Below are positions 1-11,140 of a DNA stretch of 64,000 bases, one piece after another (positions within the stretch are counted from its first letter, which is position 1; each line of letters opens with the position of its first letter). The stretch comes from Ypsolopha sequella (lineage: Eukaryota > Arthropoda > Insecta > Lepidoptera > Ypsolophidae). The notes beneath the pieces are model-generated. The model ran no database searches, was not told the DNA's origin, and was given only the letters and a program-made list of their open reading frames with translations. The stretch spans positions 390,001 to 454,000 of the forward strand of contig CAKOHE010000042.1 of NCBI GenBank assembly GCA_934047225.1. Reading direction: 5' to 3'. The translations under genes were made by a program, and so were the position numbers.

Positions 1-223
1 AGTTCATCATGGCGGCCATCACTGCACTATTAGTAGCTTCTTTGGTAAGGGAAGTCACAAGCGACATCACTTGATCCATAGTAAATGTTGGAGATCCCTG
101 CTGCGTCTCTTCCTGTCCTTGTAGTAGGCCGTTGATACGAGGGTATCCCACCGCTGCTGTCGGCGTGGACGTAGCACCAGATGGAGATTTGGCACTTTCA
201 TCATCATCCGGGGTCTCCTTCAT
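1..223 (-). CDS. Partial gag-like reading frame, cut by the window edge
   Basis: The minus strand is open from an ATG at 223 to the window edge, giving about 74 residues. The start is acidic and Ser/Pro/Thr-rich (MKETPDDDESAKSP), followed by a stretch that looks helical (MDQVMSLVTSLTKEATNSAV). This is the kind of N-terminus seen in Gag proteins of insect LTR retrotransposons, before the capsid region. No catalytic or zinc-knuckle motif is visible because only the beginning lies in the window. The upstream sequence (224-600) is A+T-rich except for a GC-rich patch near 455-485 that could be leader. A host gene start is an alternative. Sequence left of the window would decide. Confidence 0.3.
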   Translation of the reverse strand, partial: MKETPDDDESAKSPSGATSTPTAAVGYPRINGLLQGQEETQQGSPTFTMDQVMSLVTSLTKEATNSAVMAAMMN

Positions 224-609
224 TTTCGCTCAAGCAATAAAAGATGATAGTTTTCACAAAAAGGCACAATTTAATGTCACTTCGTAATGTTCACAAATAC
301 TAAGGCACGAGGTGAGAAAGTCAGGCTCGGTAGAACTTAATAGTTCACCTAGATCCGGCAGGGGCTTCTAAAAACTTTTAAAACAATAAATCCACATTAA
401 TAATTCACCATTCCTTCAGAACAACAACAACAAAAGTTCTATCGGCTGCCACCAGCCGCTGTGGGGGCGCTGCCCCGACCGGATACTTCTGACTGGCTGA
501 ATACAAAATATTAACATTTAAAGTAAAACGCTATTTTAAGGCAATAACAAATAAACTATTAAGTATTGAAATCATCCTTAGATATTTTCATAACAAAAAC
601 ATTAATCTG

Positions 610-882
610 TTGGCGTCACTTACTCAGCACCAGATAACAATTACATCATTGCAGTATCCATCATTGTTACTTAAAAGAGTATACAGAATAGATGTCCCAT
701 TGGTAAAAACCGTTTTTGCTCAGCGTTTTAACAATTTTAGTTTTCCTTTTATATATAACGTTATTTGCAATGTAACAGGCATAAAAACATCGTCAGTTAA
801 AGAGGCTAAGAGGACTGTTACAACTTATCTGTCTACATTGGATTACGACGCTACCGAAGCATTGCTTCAACACCCCTCATAG
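610..882 (+). pseudogene. LINE (jockey/CR1-like) ORF2 C-terminal relic
   Basis: This 90-codon frame has no proper ATG (it opens at CTG) and ends at TAG. It aligns with the end of the longer LINE frame at 8301-10244: both have a hydrophobic/aromatic patch, then a tail of the pattern K-x4-T-x(3)-L-x(4)-YD-x-TE-x-LL. The reverse-transcriptase domain itself is absent, so this is the last 80-90 residues of a 5'-truncated copy, the usual outcome of target-primed reverse transcription. It is followed by about 400 bp of A+T-rich sequence that fits a LINE 3' UTR. It is not expected to make a functional protein. Confidence 0.55.
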
Positions 883-1310
883 ATAGCCCTTATTTATTAG
901 TTATTTATATACATTATATATATACATATACATACTTATTATTACTATCTAACAATATAACTAGTTAATTAATTGATTTTTGACTTACTTGTAAAAATAA
1001 TAACTATTCATGTATGTACCCACACTGTCACAAAACTTTTGCATTTTATAACCCTGTCAAAACTCGTACTTTAGTCTGGTAATCATATTTCTGGATCCCA
1101 CGTGACAAGCCCGACTTAGTTTGGGGTCCACTGGAAAACGTAGACACTAAATAATTTGTTTTTAATCATTTATTATAACTGTTAATTCTTTTTATGTTTC
1201 TTTTTATGTTTAGATTAAGGATTTAATTTGATTTAATTCAATTTTAAAGCATGTTTTAGTGTAAGTTTTCAAGAAATAAATAATTTGTATATTTGTATTG
1301 TATAAATAAT
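883..1310 (+). mobile_element. Probable 3' UTR of the truncated LINE
   Basis: A+T-rich non-coding sequence directly after the LINE stop. It contains a GGATCCCACGTGACAAGCCC island and ends in A/T-rich sequence with AATAAATAA near 1275. Assignment rests on position alone; the exact 3' end is not clear. Confidence 0.35.
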
Positions 1311-1703
1311 AAACAAGTGTAGATAGTACCTACACGTACATTATACAGGGCGCGCGGACACTCGGCGCTTCTTCCGTTCAGTTCTTTATTGCTATGTGAG
1401 CTTATAGTATGAAATTATGGATTTATTAAGATAGAAAATATTATATTATTTATTTGTATATAATGTAATTAAATTAAAAAAATTAAATATCAATGAGCGG
1501 TTTTCCAGACTGAACTTGATCAAGCTTTCAGAAGTAAACACAGATGGCGTTACCCTGCTTTCAAGTGTCAAAAAGCAAAGATTATTTTATAATCTGTGGG
1601 AAGCAAGATAAAAATTGTCAATTCAATTGTTAAATCCAACAATGTTGTTTTCTATCTATATTACTTACGTTAATATAGCTTGGTATTTCATTCAACTTTC
1701 AAC
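1311..1703. other. No gene seen
   Basis: A+T-rich unique-looking sequence with a short GC-rich patch near 1348-1380. No splice-flanked exon or repeat could be supported. Confidence 0.3.
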
Positions 1704-1787
1704 ATGGTCAGCCCATGCGTTGTAGCTAATTGTAAAAATATAGGAACACACAGTTTAACTAATTACGGAAAGAACAATGGATCTTAG
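1704..1787 (+). pseudogene. Short THAP-like N-terminal fragment (tentative)
   Basis: An ATG opens 27 codons whose start, MVSPCVVANCKN, has the C-x4-C spacing and hydrophobic pattern of the first zinc ligands of THAP DNA-binding domains, which are common at the N-terminus of transposases. The frame then hits a stop, and no downstream C-x2-H pair was found. The resemblance covers only a dozen residues and could be chance. Confidence 0.15.
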
Positions 1788-2148
1788 CAATAATACATTT
1801 GAGGCATGGATTGACCATAAAAAAGAAAAAAGCAAAGAAGAAGTGTCAAAATCAAAAGAATCCAGTGTTGCCAGGAAGACTTTTTTGACACTTTTAGTAC
1901 AGGCTGCGCCATCTATTGTGTCGTTCGGTACTACTTTTTCTTTTTTAATTTGACTTTGAAAACCCCTCATTATTCATCACAAGCACAAAATAGTTCCTAA
2001 TAAAGTTATAATATCTTGATTCTTCTGAATGAATTCTTTGGATATTGACAAAATAAAATCGTATTTATATAAGTTAACAAGCTATTATGTGATTTAGAAA
2101 CATAATCATAATTATTATTAAAGTATAAAATAGGAACTGAGCAGTGAC

Positions 2149-2270
2149 TTGTTAGTTCCAAACAAAACGTAAGTAAGCGCTAGTATCGCCCTAGCGCGAA
2201 ATTCAAATCTTGTTGTTAGTTCCGAACAAAACCGTAAGCGCTAGTGTCGCGTGCAGCGCAAATTACAGAT
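2149..2270. repeat. Two-copy tandem repeat (about 62-66 bp)
   Basis: Two adjacent copies of a unit containing TTAGTTCC(A/G)AACAAAAC and AAGCGCTAGT(A/G)TCGC. The copies differ by substitutions and small indels, so this is an old duplication. Confidence 0.7.
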
Positions 2271-2400
2271 AATATTTGTAGGGCTAGTCACCTGCGCCCA
2301 TATGTACGTGTTGGGTATATGAGTAGTGTGTAGTATATTGGGTAGTGTGTACTTATATTATATGAGTTTATGTTTGTAAATGTAGGTTGGTATCTAGAAT

Positions 2401-2750
2401 TTATACAGTGACTTGCATGAGGGCCTCTACTTGATTATATTTTAGGTTTTGTAACCATGCCGTGATTGTATTTTTGCATTTGTAAAGTTGTAGTGGGAAA
2501 ATATTTAGTATTCTGTTTGCTTGATTGTATAAATATACAGATTGCCTTTTAAACTGATGGCTTGCAAACGTAGTATTAACACTATATCTTTCCTTCTTTT
2601 CGTATTGTCAGGTTTATAGGGCGTTAATTTATGCTTTTGCAATAGAAGTTGGAGAATGTATAATTTTCTAACTGAAAGTAACTGAGTGATAGAGTACAGT
2701 GTATCAGTAGGGAATCTATATCGTTTAAAGTACATTAATTTTAGTAGTGA
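2401..2750 (-). pseudogene. LINE (jockey/CR1-like) ORF2 C-terminal relic with frameshift
   Basis: On the minus strand this segment matches the C-terminus of the LINE at 8301-10244. Shared landmarks are YRFPTDTLY, then LSVRKLYILQ-x4-KHK, then a Lys/Arg-rich NTKRRKD stretch, then a tail with YLYN and CKNTITAWLQ before a TAA at 2401-2403. A frameshift near 2545 separates the two halves. The stretch matching the 69-bp tandem unit of the 8301 element is present here once only, so that unit is ancestrally single-copy. The reverse-transcriptase core is missing; this is a 5'-truncated dead copy. Confidence 0.65.
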
Positions 2751-2980
2751 AAGTGAAAGTGAAAGACAAATAAATTTATTTGCCAAAAAAAAAACACACA
2801 AAAAGGAAAATAAAAAAAGAGTGCAACATAATGCAAAATGGCAAAAAGGAGCAAACTCAGCAAATACTACAAGTTGAAGCAACTTGCAGCGCTGATTTTC
2901 AGTTTGCCCCTTTTTAAAGCATATGATACAAAAATACAATGGCAGGTATGGGTAAAATAATAATAATAATAATAATGAAG
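2745..2980. repeat. Short microsatellites
   Basis: A hexamer run (GTGAAA) near 2748-2768 and an (AAT)n run near 2958-2977. The sequence between is A-rich and non-coding. Confidence 0.6.
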
Positions 2981-3239
2981 AAGAAATTGTACCTATATAC
3001 ATTAAACTAGGAATCATTCATAATTAAAATATAACAAAAAATAATTAATTTAACAATTAATAAATTAATCAAAATGTCTAATGTCCACAAAAAAAAAACA
3101 AGCTTTATCTGAATTGGAATTAATAGAGAATAAAATAATAAATGCAACACAATAATTATAAAAACAAAATAAAAGAAAAGAAGCTTAAATAACGAAGCAG
3201 CATTAATTACATTAATTGCATTAGTAGGGATCTTTGTCC

Positions 3240-4165
3240 ACGTTCCAGCTCCAAAAAATTTTGCTTAGAAACTCCTCCCCAAATGGGGATACAGTATGTT
3301 AGAATCGATTGAGCCAAAGCAGTGTAATAACCACATACAATCTACTAAAATTCGGCCTAGAGCTTTTAATATATTTACTGACACTGGTTTCGAGAAATCT
3401 TTAAAAAACCCCAAAAATTTGTAGTCCCCCCCCCCCCCTCCCCTATCTCCGAAACCGGTAGACCGAAAAATATGAAAAAATGTCAATTAAAGATCATAAC
3501 TGGCCAATTACAGGAAAACTATAGCGATTAAAAAAAAATTCAGCCCTAATGAGAAATACAAAAAAAAGGTAAAATAAATAAAAAAAATATTTTCTAAAAA
3601 TACAATATGGGTATCAAATTATAGGTATTAAAAAGTTGATTGTAAAAATATATACCTTTAATATATTTACTTTATGTCCCTCCCCTTATCTCCGAAACTG
3701 GTAAACCGAAAAATATGAAAAAAAAGTCAATTGTAGATCATAACTGGCCAATTACAGGAAAACTATAGCGGTTAAAAAAAAATTCAGAACTAATGAGAAA
3801 TATAAAAAAGAAGTACCTAAAATAAATAAAAAAGATATTTTATAAAAATACAATATGGGTATCAAATTGTAGATATTAAAAAGCTGATTGTAAAAATATA
3901 TACTTTTACTATACTTACTGACACTGGTTTCGAGAAATATTAAAAAAACCACAAATATATGTATCTCCCCCCCTTATCTCCAAAACTGGTGGACCAAAAA
4001 ATATGAAAAAAATCATGGTAATATGTGTTTACGTAAAGAAAGATTACAGGAAAAATAAAGCGGTCGAGAAATTCACGAAAAAAACAAATGACAAAATTAA
4101 ATTTATCATCCACAATACGGAACCCTAGGTACGCGAGTCTGACTCGCACTTGACCGTTTTTAATC
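3240..4165 (+). repeat. Dispersed repeat X (CTCGCACTTG end), internally repetitive copy
   Basis: Contains three internal blocks, each with a C-run followed by TTATCTCC(G/A)AAAC(T/C)GGT and GGACC(G/A)AAAAATATGAAAAA. It ends with GGAACCCTAGGTACGCGAGT, then CTGACTCGCACTTGACCG near 4140-4157. Related copies lie at 16287-16745 and 47065-47925, with a fragment at 30780-30965. The 47-kb copy looks most complete. The transposon class is not clear from the sequence; only the 3' end is sharply conserved. Confidence 0.6.
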
Positions 4166-6147
4166 AGTGATTTGACTTTAATTTCTTGTCTAAGAACTCT
4201 CTAAAGACATACATAAAAGATGAAAAAGACAAGGCGCTAAAATGGTAGCGCCTGACAAACAATTCAGAACCCTGTGAGTACGGAACACTAATTTTTTTAT
4301 TACCTATTCGTTATTTTATTTTAGAGTATGTACAACAATTTGACCAAATTTGAAATGTGTAAGTATTACTGTCTGTTTCATAATAATGACAAAAAAATGC
4401 TACTTTTTAGAGGTTTTTGTATGGTGACCTCAATTTTCATTTTATTTTTATTACTCGCCTGAATGTATACTGCGAAAATTTCAACTGGCTACCTCTGTAG
4501 ACCCCTGTGACAGGCTAAAAAACATAATTGCTCGTACATTTGACTTAATACATGATTTGTTTGATAGGTATCTTCTCCAATATTACTGCAATTCCTTCAA
4601 AAAATGTAACGGGCAATCATTCTTCGTTCCACCGCTTTCAGGCCCTTATATGCCCTTGGCTAGTATTGTAGGTAAAGTATCTTGAATTTGTTTCCTCAAA
4701 AAAAAAATTACTACTTGATTTTATATTTAAGAGACAAACTAGCAAAATGTAGTAGACTAAACTGTCATAGTGGTCGACTCGGTTACAATAGAGTATTCAA
4801 CCTGGTAGAAGTTGCAATTATGGACCTGCATTTTTTTTATATATTATAAAAGAATTTTTTATTTTTTTTATTGTTTTTAAGAAACTGACATACTGTGTAC
4901 CACCAATAAATTTTTATGGTCATGCTAAATTGGCTGATGGAGGTATTTCAGTAACAATCATAATGAAAGTCTCTGAAACATGGTGTAAAACATTGCAAAC
5001 ACTGATCAGATGTTGAGATAAACTGTTGCAAAAACTAAAAATTATTTGTAAAATGACCTTGGGAATAAAAATTATAACCAATCTATCCACATATTCACAC
5101 ATGGAAATAATAACAGCAGTCCATGTGCATCCATCGTTGATCGCTCAAATCCTATCAGCCCTGGTCAACTGTCCTAGAACTAGCGGCGACAAAGCTATTA
5201 ACCAATCAGGTGGCGAGGGCAGGCCAGAATGTTCCCACTTTAGTACATTTCACAATTTTATGGTAACACTCAACTAACCTGATAAAAATATTTTAGTTTA
5301 GATAATTTTTATTTAATAAAGTCATTTTAAGAATAGTATTTTATGTCAATTAAAATATACTATATAATATTATAACATATTATGTGAACTATTTTTGTGT
5401 CTTTTGGCTCCGAAGGAGTGGTTTCCAGCGCTGTTAAAAACAAAAAAAAAAAGAAATGTCATACGAAGAAAAGACGACATTTTTTACAAACAGCTTTTTA
5501 TTTTGAAATTGAGTTCTTTATTGTTTTCACAACAAATAATCAAGATGAAGGAGGAAAAAGAAAGTGTTCAAAGTACGGGCGTACACTGGACACCGATCCC
5601 GGCTTCAAATTGTACTGATTTCCTTGTCCAGGTACAAAGAATACGAATACGGTTGCAGAAATTTTTGGAAAATACTTTTCTTCCTTGGAATTTGGTTCAA
5701 ATTGATCTTGCTGGCTTCACTAGCTTGTAATGCACTCTAAATATTATGTTTGATGTGATTCTATTTAAAATTGTATCAGCCTGCGTTGGCTTAAGGGTGC
5801 TACACCAAAAATTTGTTAAATCCATGATTAATGTCTCCAGTTTACCACGATATTTGTCAGTATAACCTGTCTTCACACAATTTGAAAAGTGTAATTTTTA
5901 AAAACTGTAAAATTTAACTTAATAATAAACATGGAGTGTAAATTAAAGCTTTTCAATGTAAGTTTCTAAGAAACTCGGTTTATTATATTTTATGATCGCT
6001 TTTAAAAATAATCTTTGTTAAAGATATGACATTGATTGTACCTTTAGTAAAAGTTCCCAACGATCATAAAATATAATAGATTAAGTAATGATCCCTGTTC
6101 AAACAAGCAATATTTGAATTCCGCTCATAAATACATGTATATGTATA

Positions 6148-6148
<1 letters not shown>
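4166..6148. other. No convincing gene; one LINE-tail motif
   Basis: A+T-rich. Near 4473-4515 there is GAAAATTTCAACTGGCTACC followed by AGACCCCTGTGACAG, a motif also present at 11670-11730 and typical of RTE-like LINE tails. Open frames at 5026-5277 and 5395-5730 were examined; neither shows a recognisable domain or splice context. Confidence 0.35.

Positions 6149-6149
<1 letters not shown>

Positions 6150-6187
<38 letters not shown>
6150..6187. repeat. (AT)n microsatellite
   Basis: An uninterrupted run of alternating A and T of about 38 bp. Confidence 0.9.
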
Positions 6188-6188
<1 letters not shown>

Positions 6189-6988
6189 ATAACTATGAAG
6201 GTTTATAATGGGCATTCCATAGATGGCGCTAGCAGTAAAGAAATATTGTCGCTTTTTTTTTCTACTGAGTTTTCATTCTTCTCCTGGTAAAAGTGTTCCG
6301 TGAATCCTATACTGTGACATAAATGTGACAGGTTTGCGTTTAGTCTATGCTAACAGTACAGCTACAGAGGGCCGCTATTTCTATTCCCTAAGTTTGTTGA
6401 CTCAGGTAATACAAGTATACAACATGTCGATATGTATGACTAAATATAAATACTTGAATACAAAATATAAAATACATACACATGACATGAATTCTTCAGG
6501 GGATGTCAGAAGTTTTTTCATGTATTTACACATATACGCCACATTTCGCCGACGATTATTACATCCCAGAGTGAGGGTTGGGCAAGCTTGTCAAACACTT
6601 GTTGACATCACACACATAATCTACTTGCGGGCAAGCAACAAACTAAAATTTTATGGAAATCTATCTCAGTATATCCCTTCCTAGGATTGTCACTTCGCCG
6701 ACGCATCTGCCGTCTGTTTCTTGTGCTAGGAAAGTAAGCGAGATAGAATTACAAATCGTATTTTCAGAAAGGCTAGTTATCTGAATAAGTAGGTTGTCAA
6801 CGGCGTAGCTGGGGTATTCCGTTTATGGCGTGTCTTGAAGCGGTTAAGCTAAAAATATCTTAGAGCTACGAGGAATAACAAGAAGCAGATGCTGTTAAGA
6901 TATATTTAGTTAAAATGATCCTTATGCGTTTGTTATTTAATAAGTATACATTATTGGCTGTACGCATTCTTCAACTCAAAATTGTAAT
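6188..6988. other. No gene seen
   Basis: Mixed-composition non-coding sequence. The 119-codon frame at 6325-6684 has no recognisable domain, is not flanked by convincing splice sites and has low-complexity content. Confidence 0.3.
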
Positions 6989-7504
6989 GCAAAAGGAGAC
7001 TGGGCGAAAGTAGTCTGTAGTCCAACAGATATGGAGTAATTTTTTTTAGGAAGTACACATTTAGACGGTATTTTTTTGTTATGACGTCATCAAAATCTGA
7101 CCCGACAGTTTTGAGATATTTCAAGTCAAATATGTTAGTATTATTTTATTTTAATTAAGTATATTTATTACAATAATGTTATAATAAATTAAGGAACTTA
7201 TAAGAACTCCGATTTTGCAATGAGCTACATTTATTACATTTTTGACTGCAATGACACCGAACTAAGAACTATAAATAAGTGGCCTGTTAGACTAGCGTTG
7301 GTAAACTACACGCCGTGTCTTTGAAGACGCTGATGCCACCTCTTTCTGTCCGAAAGTATCCGAAGTACCGAAAAAACTGTCGGGTCAGATTTTGATGCTC
7401 TTTCGTACAGAGGTGTAGTTGGGGTTACCTAATGTAAAAACCACAATATTATATCTGTTGGTTCATAGACTACTTTTCATACAAAAAAGAACAGTCTCCT
7501 TTGC
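6989..7504. mobile_element. Foldback/MITE with about 125-bp imperfect terminal inverted repeats
   Basis: The left arm starts GCAAAAGGAGACTG and carries GTAGTCT, CCAACAGATAT and TCAAAATCTGACCCGACAGT. The right arm holds the reverse complement of each in reverse order, ending CAGTCTCCTTTGC. The arms are diverged, and the centre (about 7120-7365) has no coding sequence. No clear target-site duplication was seen, so the superfamily is undetermined. Confidence 0.7.
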
Positions 7505-8300
7505 TTCCATATAAAGATACATTCAATATTGACCTTCTCTTGATTAGCTATTCCTTTTAGTGCGGCCCTGTGAGAAGGATAGCAAAAAATATATTGATCA
7601 GTAGGATAAAGAAGCAGCGAGTTACAAACGTAAATTATTTAAGTGAATACTTGTTATGTTACCTCTTTACTCAATCACAGAGGTGAAAATCACTGGCGGC
7701 ATTCGCTTACGATGTCATTTCATTTTTTTTTATTATTTCGATCAAATAAGCATTAACTTATTAATAGATAATTAATTATAAATAATAAATAATGAACGAA
7801 TAAAAAATGTAATAATCTAATTCTCCGTAGTTGAAAATGTCGTCCTGCCTGGAACTGGAAGTGAAGTACAAGTTCTGAACAAAGGCAAAAAAAGAAGTAA
7901 TCTACTTTCAAAACACGCTTTTAAAACCCGTTTAGCAACCGGATTGTGAAAGATCCGCCTTTTTCTATTTAATTGAAACAGAACACATATATTAATATTT
8001 CACTCAATAGTTCCTCAACAAAACCTTTTACCTATGTATAATGTATGCTGCCGATTGCTGCTATAGCAAAGTTTCCATTGGTCTCTGAAAATTAGAATTT
8101 TAAACTTTAAAATTCTAATTCGGTATGTAAAATACACTGGCATTATATTTTTATTTTGTATAGTCTATTTTGAACAATTAATTTCTATATTTCTTTCTTC
8201 CTAACAGTAGTTGATTTTTTATAATTTTTAAGTTTCATATTGATGACGTCACGTATTAGGCTAAGTCAACCTCATTCATTATCAAACCTCTTTATTCATA
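7505..8300. other. Non-coding, with one dispersed repeat and a small palindrome
   Basis: About 7920-8030 (CCGGATTGTGAAAGATCCGC, then GAAACAGAACAC and TCACTCAATAGTT) is repeated, diverged, at 23970-24078. At 8090-8120 there is a near-perfect palindrome (AATTAGAATTTTAAA with its complement). No gene was seen. Confidence 0.5.
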
Positions 8301-10244
8301 ATGACTATATTGACGCTTTTCAAGGATTATCTTACGAACCGCGGGCAGAGTGTTAAAATTGGTGAATATACGAGTGAGAAAGCCAAAATTACATTTGGTG
8401 TACCAGAGGGAAGCGTACTAGGCCCTACCCTTTTTCTAATATACATTAACCATCTTTGTGGCCTGGAGATCGACCATGGTAAAATTTTCTCCTATGCAGA
8501 CGATACTGCTATCGTTTTCACTGGTGACACGTGGAATGCCGTCCATGAATACACAGAGATAGGGCTTACCAAAATTGCTGGATTGTTAAATTCAAACTTA
8601 CTTACTTTAAACAGGTCTAAGACGAACTATATATGCTTCAGTAAATACAATTCAACTCAACCGGAACTAAATTTTCAAATAAAAATTCACACAATATGTA
8701 GCTATCCGTATGTTAACTGTTCATGTACCTCGATTAACAAAGTAGTAAGCACAAAGTACCTGGGCATTATAGTTGACCAACGACTGTCTTGGCACCCTCA
8801 CATTGAACTGGTGATGAACAGACTTAGAAAACTCATCTGGACTTTCAAGACGTTAAGACACGTTTCCACAAAGCTTCTTCTGAATCAAATTTACGTTTGT
8901 CTAGCTCAATCTGTGTTAACTTATTGTATTTCAGTATGGGGAGGGGCAACTAAAATCAAACTTTTAGAACTAGAGAGAGCTCAAAGATCCCTCCTAAAGG
9001 TTATGTACTATAAGACATATAGATTCTCCACTGAAAACCTTTATAATATTTGTGACCATCTTACAGTTAGGAAACTATACATTCTTCAGGTTATTTTAAA
9101 AAAGCATAAAAAATTGACATATAACCCTATAATCCTAAACAAACGTAGAAGGGAAGCTGTAGCTCCGGTAGTTTCTGTTAAATTGACATATAACCCTATA
9201 ATCCTAAACAAACGTAGAAGGGAAGCTGTAGCTCCGGTAGTTTCTGTTAAATTGACATATAACCCTATAATCCTAAACAAACGTAGAAGGGAAGCTGTAG
9301 CTCCGGTAGTTTCTGTTAAATTGACATATAACCCTATAATCCTAAACAAACGTAGAAGGGAAGCTGTAGCTCCGGTAGTTTCTGTTAAATTGACATATAA
9401 CCCTATAATCCTAAACAAACGTAGAAGGGAAGCTGTAGCTCCGGTAGTTTCTGTTAAATTGACATATAACCCTATAATCCTAAACAAACGTAGAAGGGAA
9501 GCTGTAGCTCCGGTAGTTTCTGTTAAATTGACATATAACCCTATAATCCTAAACAAACGTAGAAGGGAAGCTGTAGCTCCGGTAGTTTCTGTTAAATTGA
9601 CATATAACCCTATAATCCTAAACAAACGTAGAAGGGAAGCTGTAGCTCCGGTAGTTTCTGTTAAATTGACATATAACCCTATAATCCTAAACAAACGTAG
9701 AAGGGAAGCTGTAGCTCCGGTAGTTTCTGTTAAATTGACATATAACCCTATAATCCTAAACAAACGTAGAAGGGAAGCTGTAGCTCCGGTAGTTTCTGTT
9801 AAATTGACATATAACCCTATAATCCTAAACAAACGTAGAAGGGAAGCTGTAGCTCCGGTAGTTTCTGTTAAATTGACATATAACCCTATAATCCTAAACA
9901 AACGTAGAAGGGAAGCTGTAGCTCCGGTAGTTTCTGTTAAATTGACATATAACCCTATAATCCTAAACAAACGTAGAAGGGAAGCTGTAGCTCCGGTAGT
10001 TTCTGTTAAATTGACATATAACCCTATAATCCTAAACAAACGTAGAAGGGAAGCTGTAGCTCCGGTAGTTTCTGTTAAATCTACTTTTGCTAGTAGACAG
10101 TTTGTCAAGCAGTCAGAATACCTATATAATAGTATAAATACAGAAATCAATATCTACCATCTTAATTACTTCGAATGTAAAAAAACCTTGACCAATTGGC
10201 TTAAGACCAAAAGCTACGATGAGACTGAATCTCTTCTAAAATAA
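8301..10244 (+). CDS. 5'-truncated LINE reverse transcriptase (jockey/CR1-like) with expanded internal repeat
   Basis: A 647-codon frame encoding the C-terminal half of a non-LTR retrotransposon ORF2. It opens inside the RT palm: GVPEGSVLGPTLFLIYIN is at residues 33-50 and the catalytic YADD at 65-68, followed by thumb-like sequence (STKYLGIIVDQRLSW) and a VRKLYILQ segment. Endonuclease and finger regions are absent, so the copy is 5'-truncated and the first ATG is incidental. Residues 271-592 are fourteen exact repeats of a 23-aa unit beginning KLTYNPIILNKRRREA. The tail ends in a TE-x-LLK motif. In related relics at 2401-2750 and 610-882 the repeated segment is single or absent. The catalytic residues are intact, but lack of the N-terminal half makes it non-autonomous. 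Confidence 0.8.
   Translation: MTILTLFKDYLTNRGQSVKIGEYTSEKAKITFGVPEGSVLGPTLFLIYINHLCGLEIDHGKIFSYADDTAIVFTGDTWNAVHEYTEIGLTKIAGLLNSNLLTLNRSKTNYICFSKYNSTQPELNFQIKIHTICSYPYVNCSCTSINKVVSTKYLGIIVDQRLSWHPHIELVMNRLRKLIWTFKTLRHVSTKLLLNQIYVCLAQSVLTYCISVWGGATKIKLLELERAQRSLLKVMYYKTYRFSTENLYNICDHLTVRKLYILQVILKKHKKLTYNPIILNKRRREAVAPVVSVKLTYNPIILNKRRREAVAPVVSVKLTYNPIILNKRRREAVAPVVSVKLTYNPIILNKRRREAVAPVVSVKLTYNPIILNKRRREAVAPVVSVKLTYNPIILNKRRREAVAPVVSVKLTYNPIILNKRRREAVAPVVSVKLTYNPIILNKRRREAVAPVVSVKLTYNPIILNKRRREAVAPVVSVKLTYNPIILNKRRREAVAPVVSVKLTYNPIILNKRRREAVAPVVSVKLTYNPIILNKRRREAVAPVVSVKLTYNPIILNKRRREAVAPVVSVKLTYNPIILNKRRREAVAPVVSVKSTFASRQFVKQSEYLYNSINTEINIYHLNYFECKKTLTNWLKTKSYDETESLLK
9111..10076 (+). repeat. 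69-bp minisatellite, 14 exact copies, inside the LINE ORF
   Basis: Unit AAATTGACATATAACCCTAT... repeats every 69 bp from 9111 to 10076 (966 bp = 14 x 69). No differences between copies were seen by eye. Because 69 is a multiple of three the host frame stays open, and an artefactual open frame also appears on the minus strand. Confidence 0.95.
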
Positions 10245-10730
10245 TTCAATTAAACTTAATTTTATATATATTTACCTATTTTTTCTTTTGTTAAATAATT
10301 GTTATAAAATATGTAAGTATTTCTAGTTTTACCCAAAATTTGATTACAAGCGGCCTTACAATGTAAAAACAGACACCTTCACACTCTCATGCATTACACA
10401 CCACACTCACAAACATACACATACTCATCCTCCCTGGTAGCTTTTTTAATACTGATCCCAAGACTTCGGTCGTAGGGCTAGGGAATCTCAGTCACACCTA
10501 TACACACCATCCCTCACTTATTCACATACATTAGTACCTAATCATATATTGTATTTTAGTAGTTTTTTTTTCCAAAAGCTCTTTTTGGCAATTTTCCCGC
10601 CAAAATGCGAGAAAATACAAAAAAAAAGAAAAATTAATAAATGAATTTTAAATAAAAAGAAAATTAAAAGCTGTTGTTAAATAGTTTAACATAACATTAT
10701 GTAAATAATAATAAAACCTTGTGCTGTTTT
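10245..10730 (+). mobile_element. LINE 3' UTR
   Basis: Follows the LINE stop codon. It contains a C/A-rich block (10370-10530, CACACTCAC-type) and ends in A-rich sequence with AATAAA-like signals near 10640-10720. A C/A-rich block near 53440-53530 may be a relative. Confidence 0.5.
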
Positions 10731-10817
10731 CGACCCAAGATGCATTTAGGTAAGGGTTAAATATTTCTACGATGTTATACTCAAATTGCTATCCATTTAA
10801 TTATTATTTATTTTGTG

Positions 10818-11140
10818 CAGGGCTTGAACGCTGACCTCTCAATCTTGAGATCCAGGTTCGATCCCCGGTCGGGCTTGCATGTATGTTTAGTATTTGTTCC
10901 TACCTACCACTTGCAGAAGGGTGAAGGAAAACATCGTTGCTGCCCTAAAAAGCGTGTATTTGTCTCCAAAGTTCGGTGATAGGGCCCACCACACATCACG
11001 TTGGGACGTAATAGTCGTCGGTAAAATACGGGTGTACCGAGTATGAACTGCGATTTGTATTCCTCAGTTCACACTTTTATCACCTCTGAGACCCCTTTGG
11101 TAATTAATGTGGTGACGATATATTTAAGTTTTAATATATT
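10818..11140 (+). mobile_element. tRNA-derived SINE
   Basis: The head carries a pol III B-box-like GGTTCGATCCC at about 10855, with a weak A-box-like TGAACGCTGACC about 30 bp upstream. The body contains GGGACGTAATAGTCGTCGGT and ACCTCTGAGACCCC, ending near GGTGACGATA. The body is found again without the head at 60406-60550, which confirms a dispersed family. SINEs of this type are transcribed by RNA polymerase III and moved by LINE enzymes. Confidence 0.6.

Noticed and set aside
3752..4149. Minus-strand hydrophobic frames
   Set aside because: Poly-A/T-rich interior of repeat X read backwards; Phe/Ile/Tyr-rich without domains.
9111..10076. CRISPR-like array
   Set aside because: Units are contiguous and identical with no spacers, inside a LINE reading frame of a eukaryote.
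9086..10150. 354-codon minus-strand frame
   Set aside because: Mirror by-product of the 69-bp tandem array; identical 23-codon units and no start or domain.
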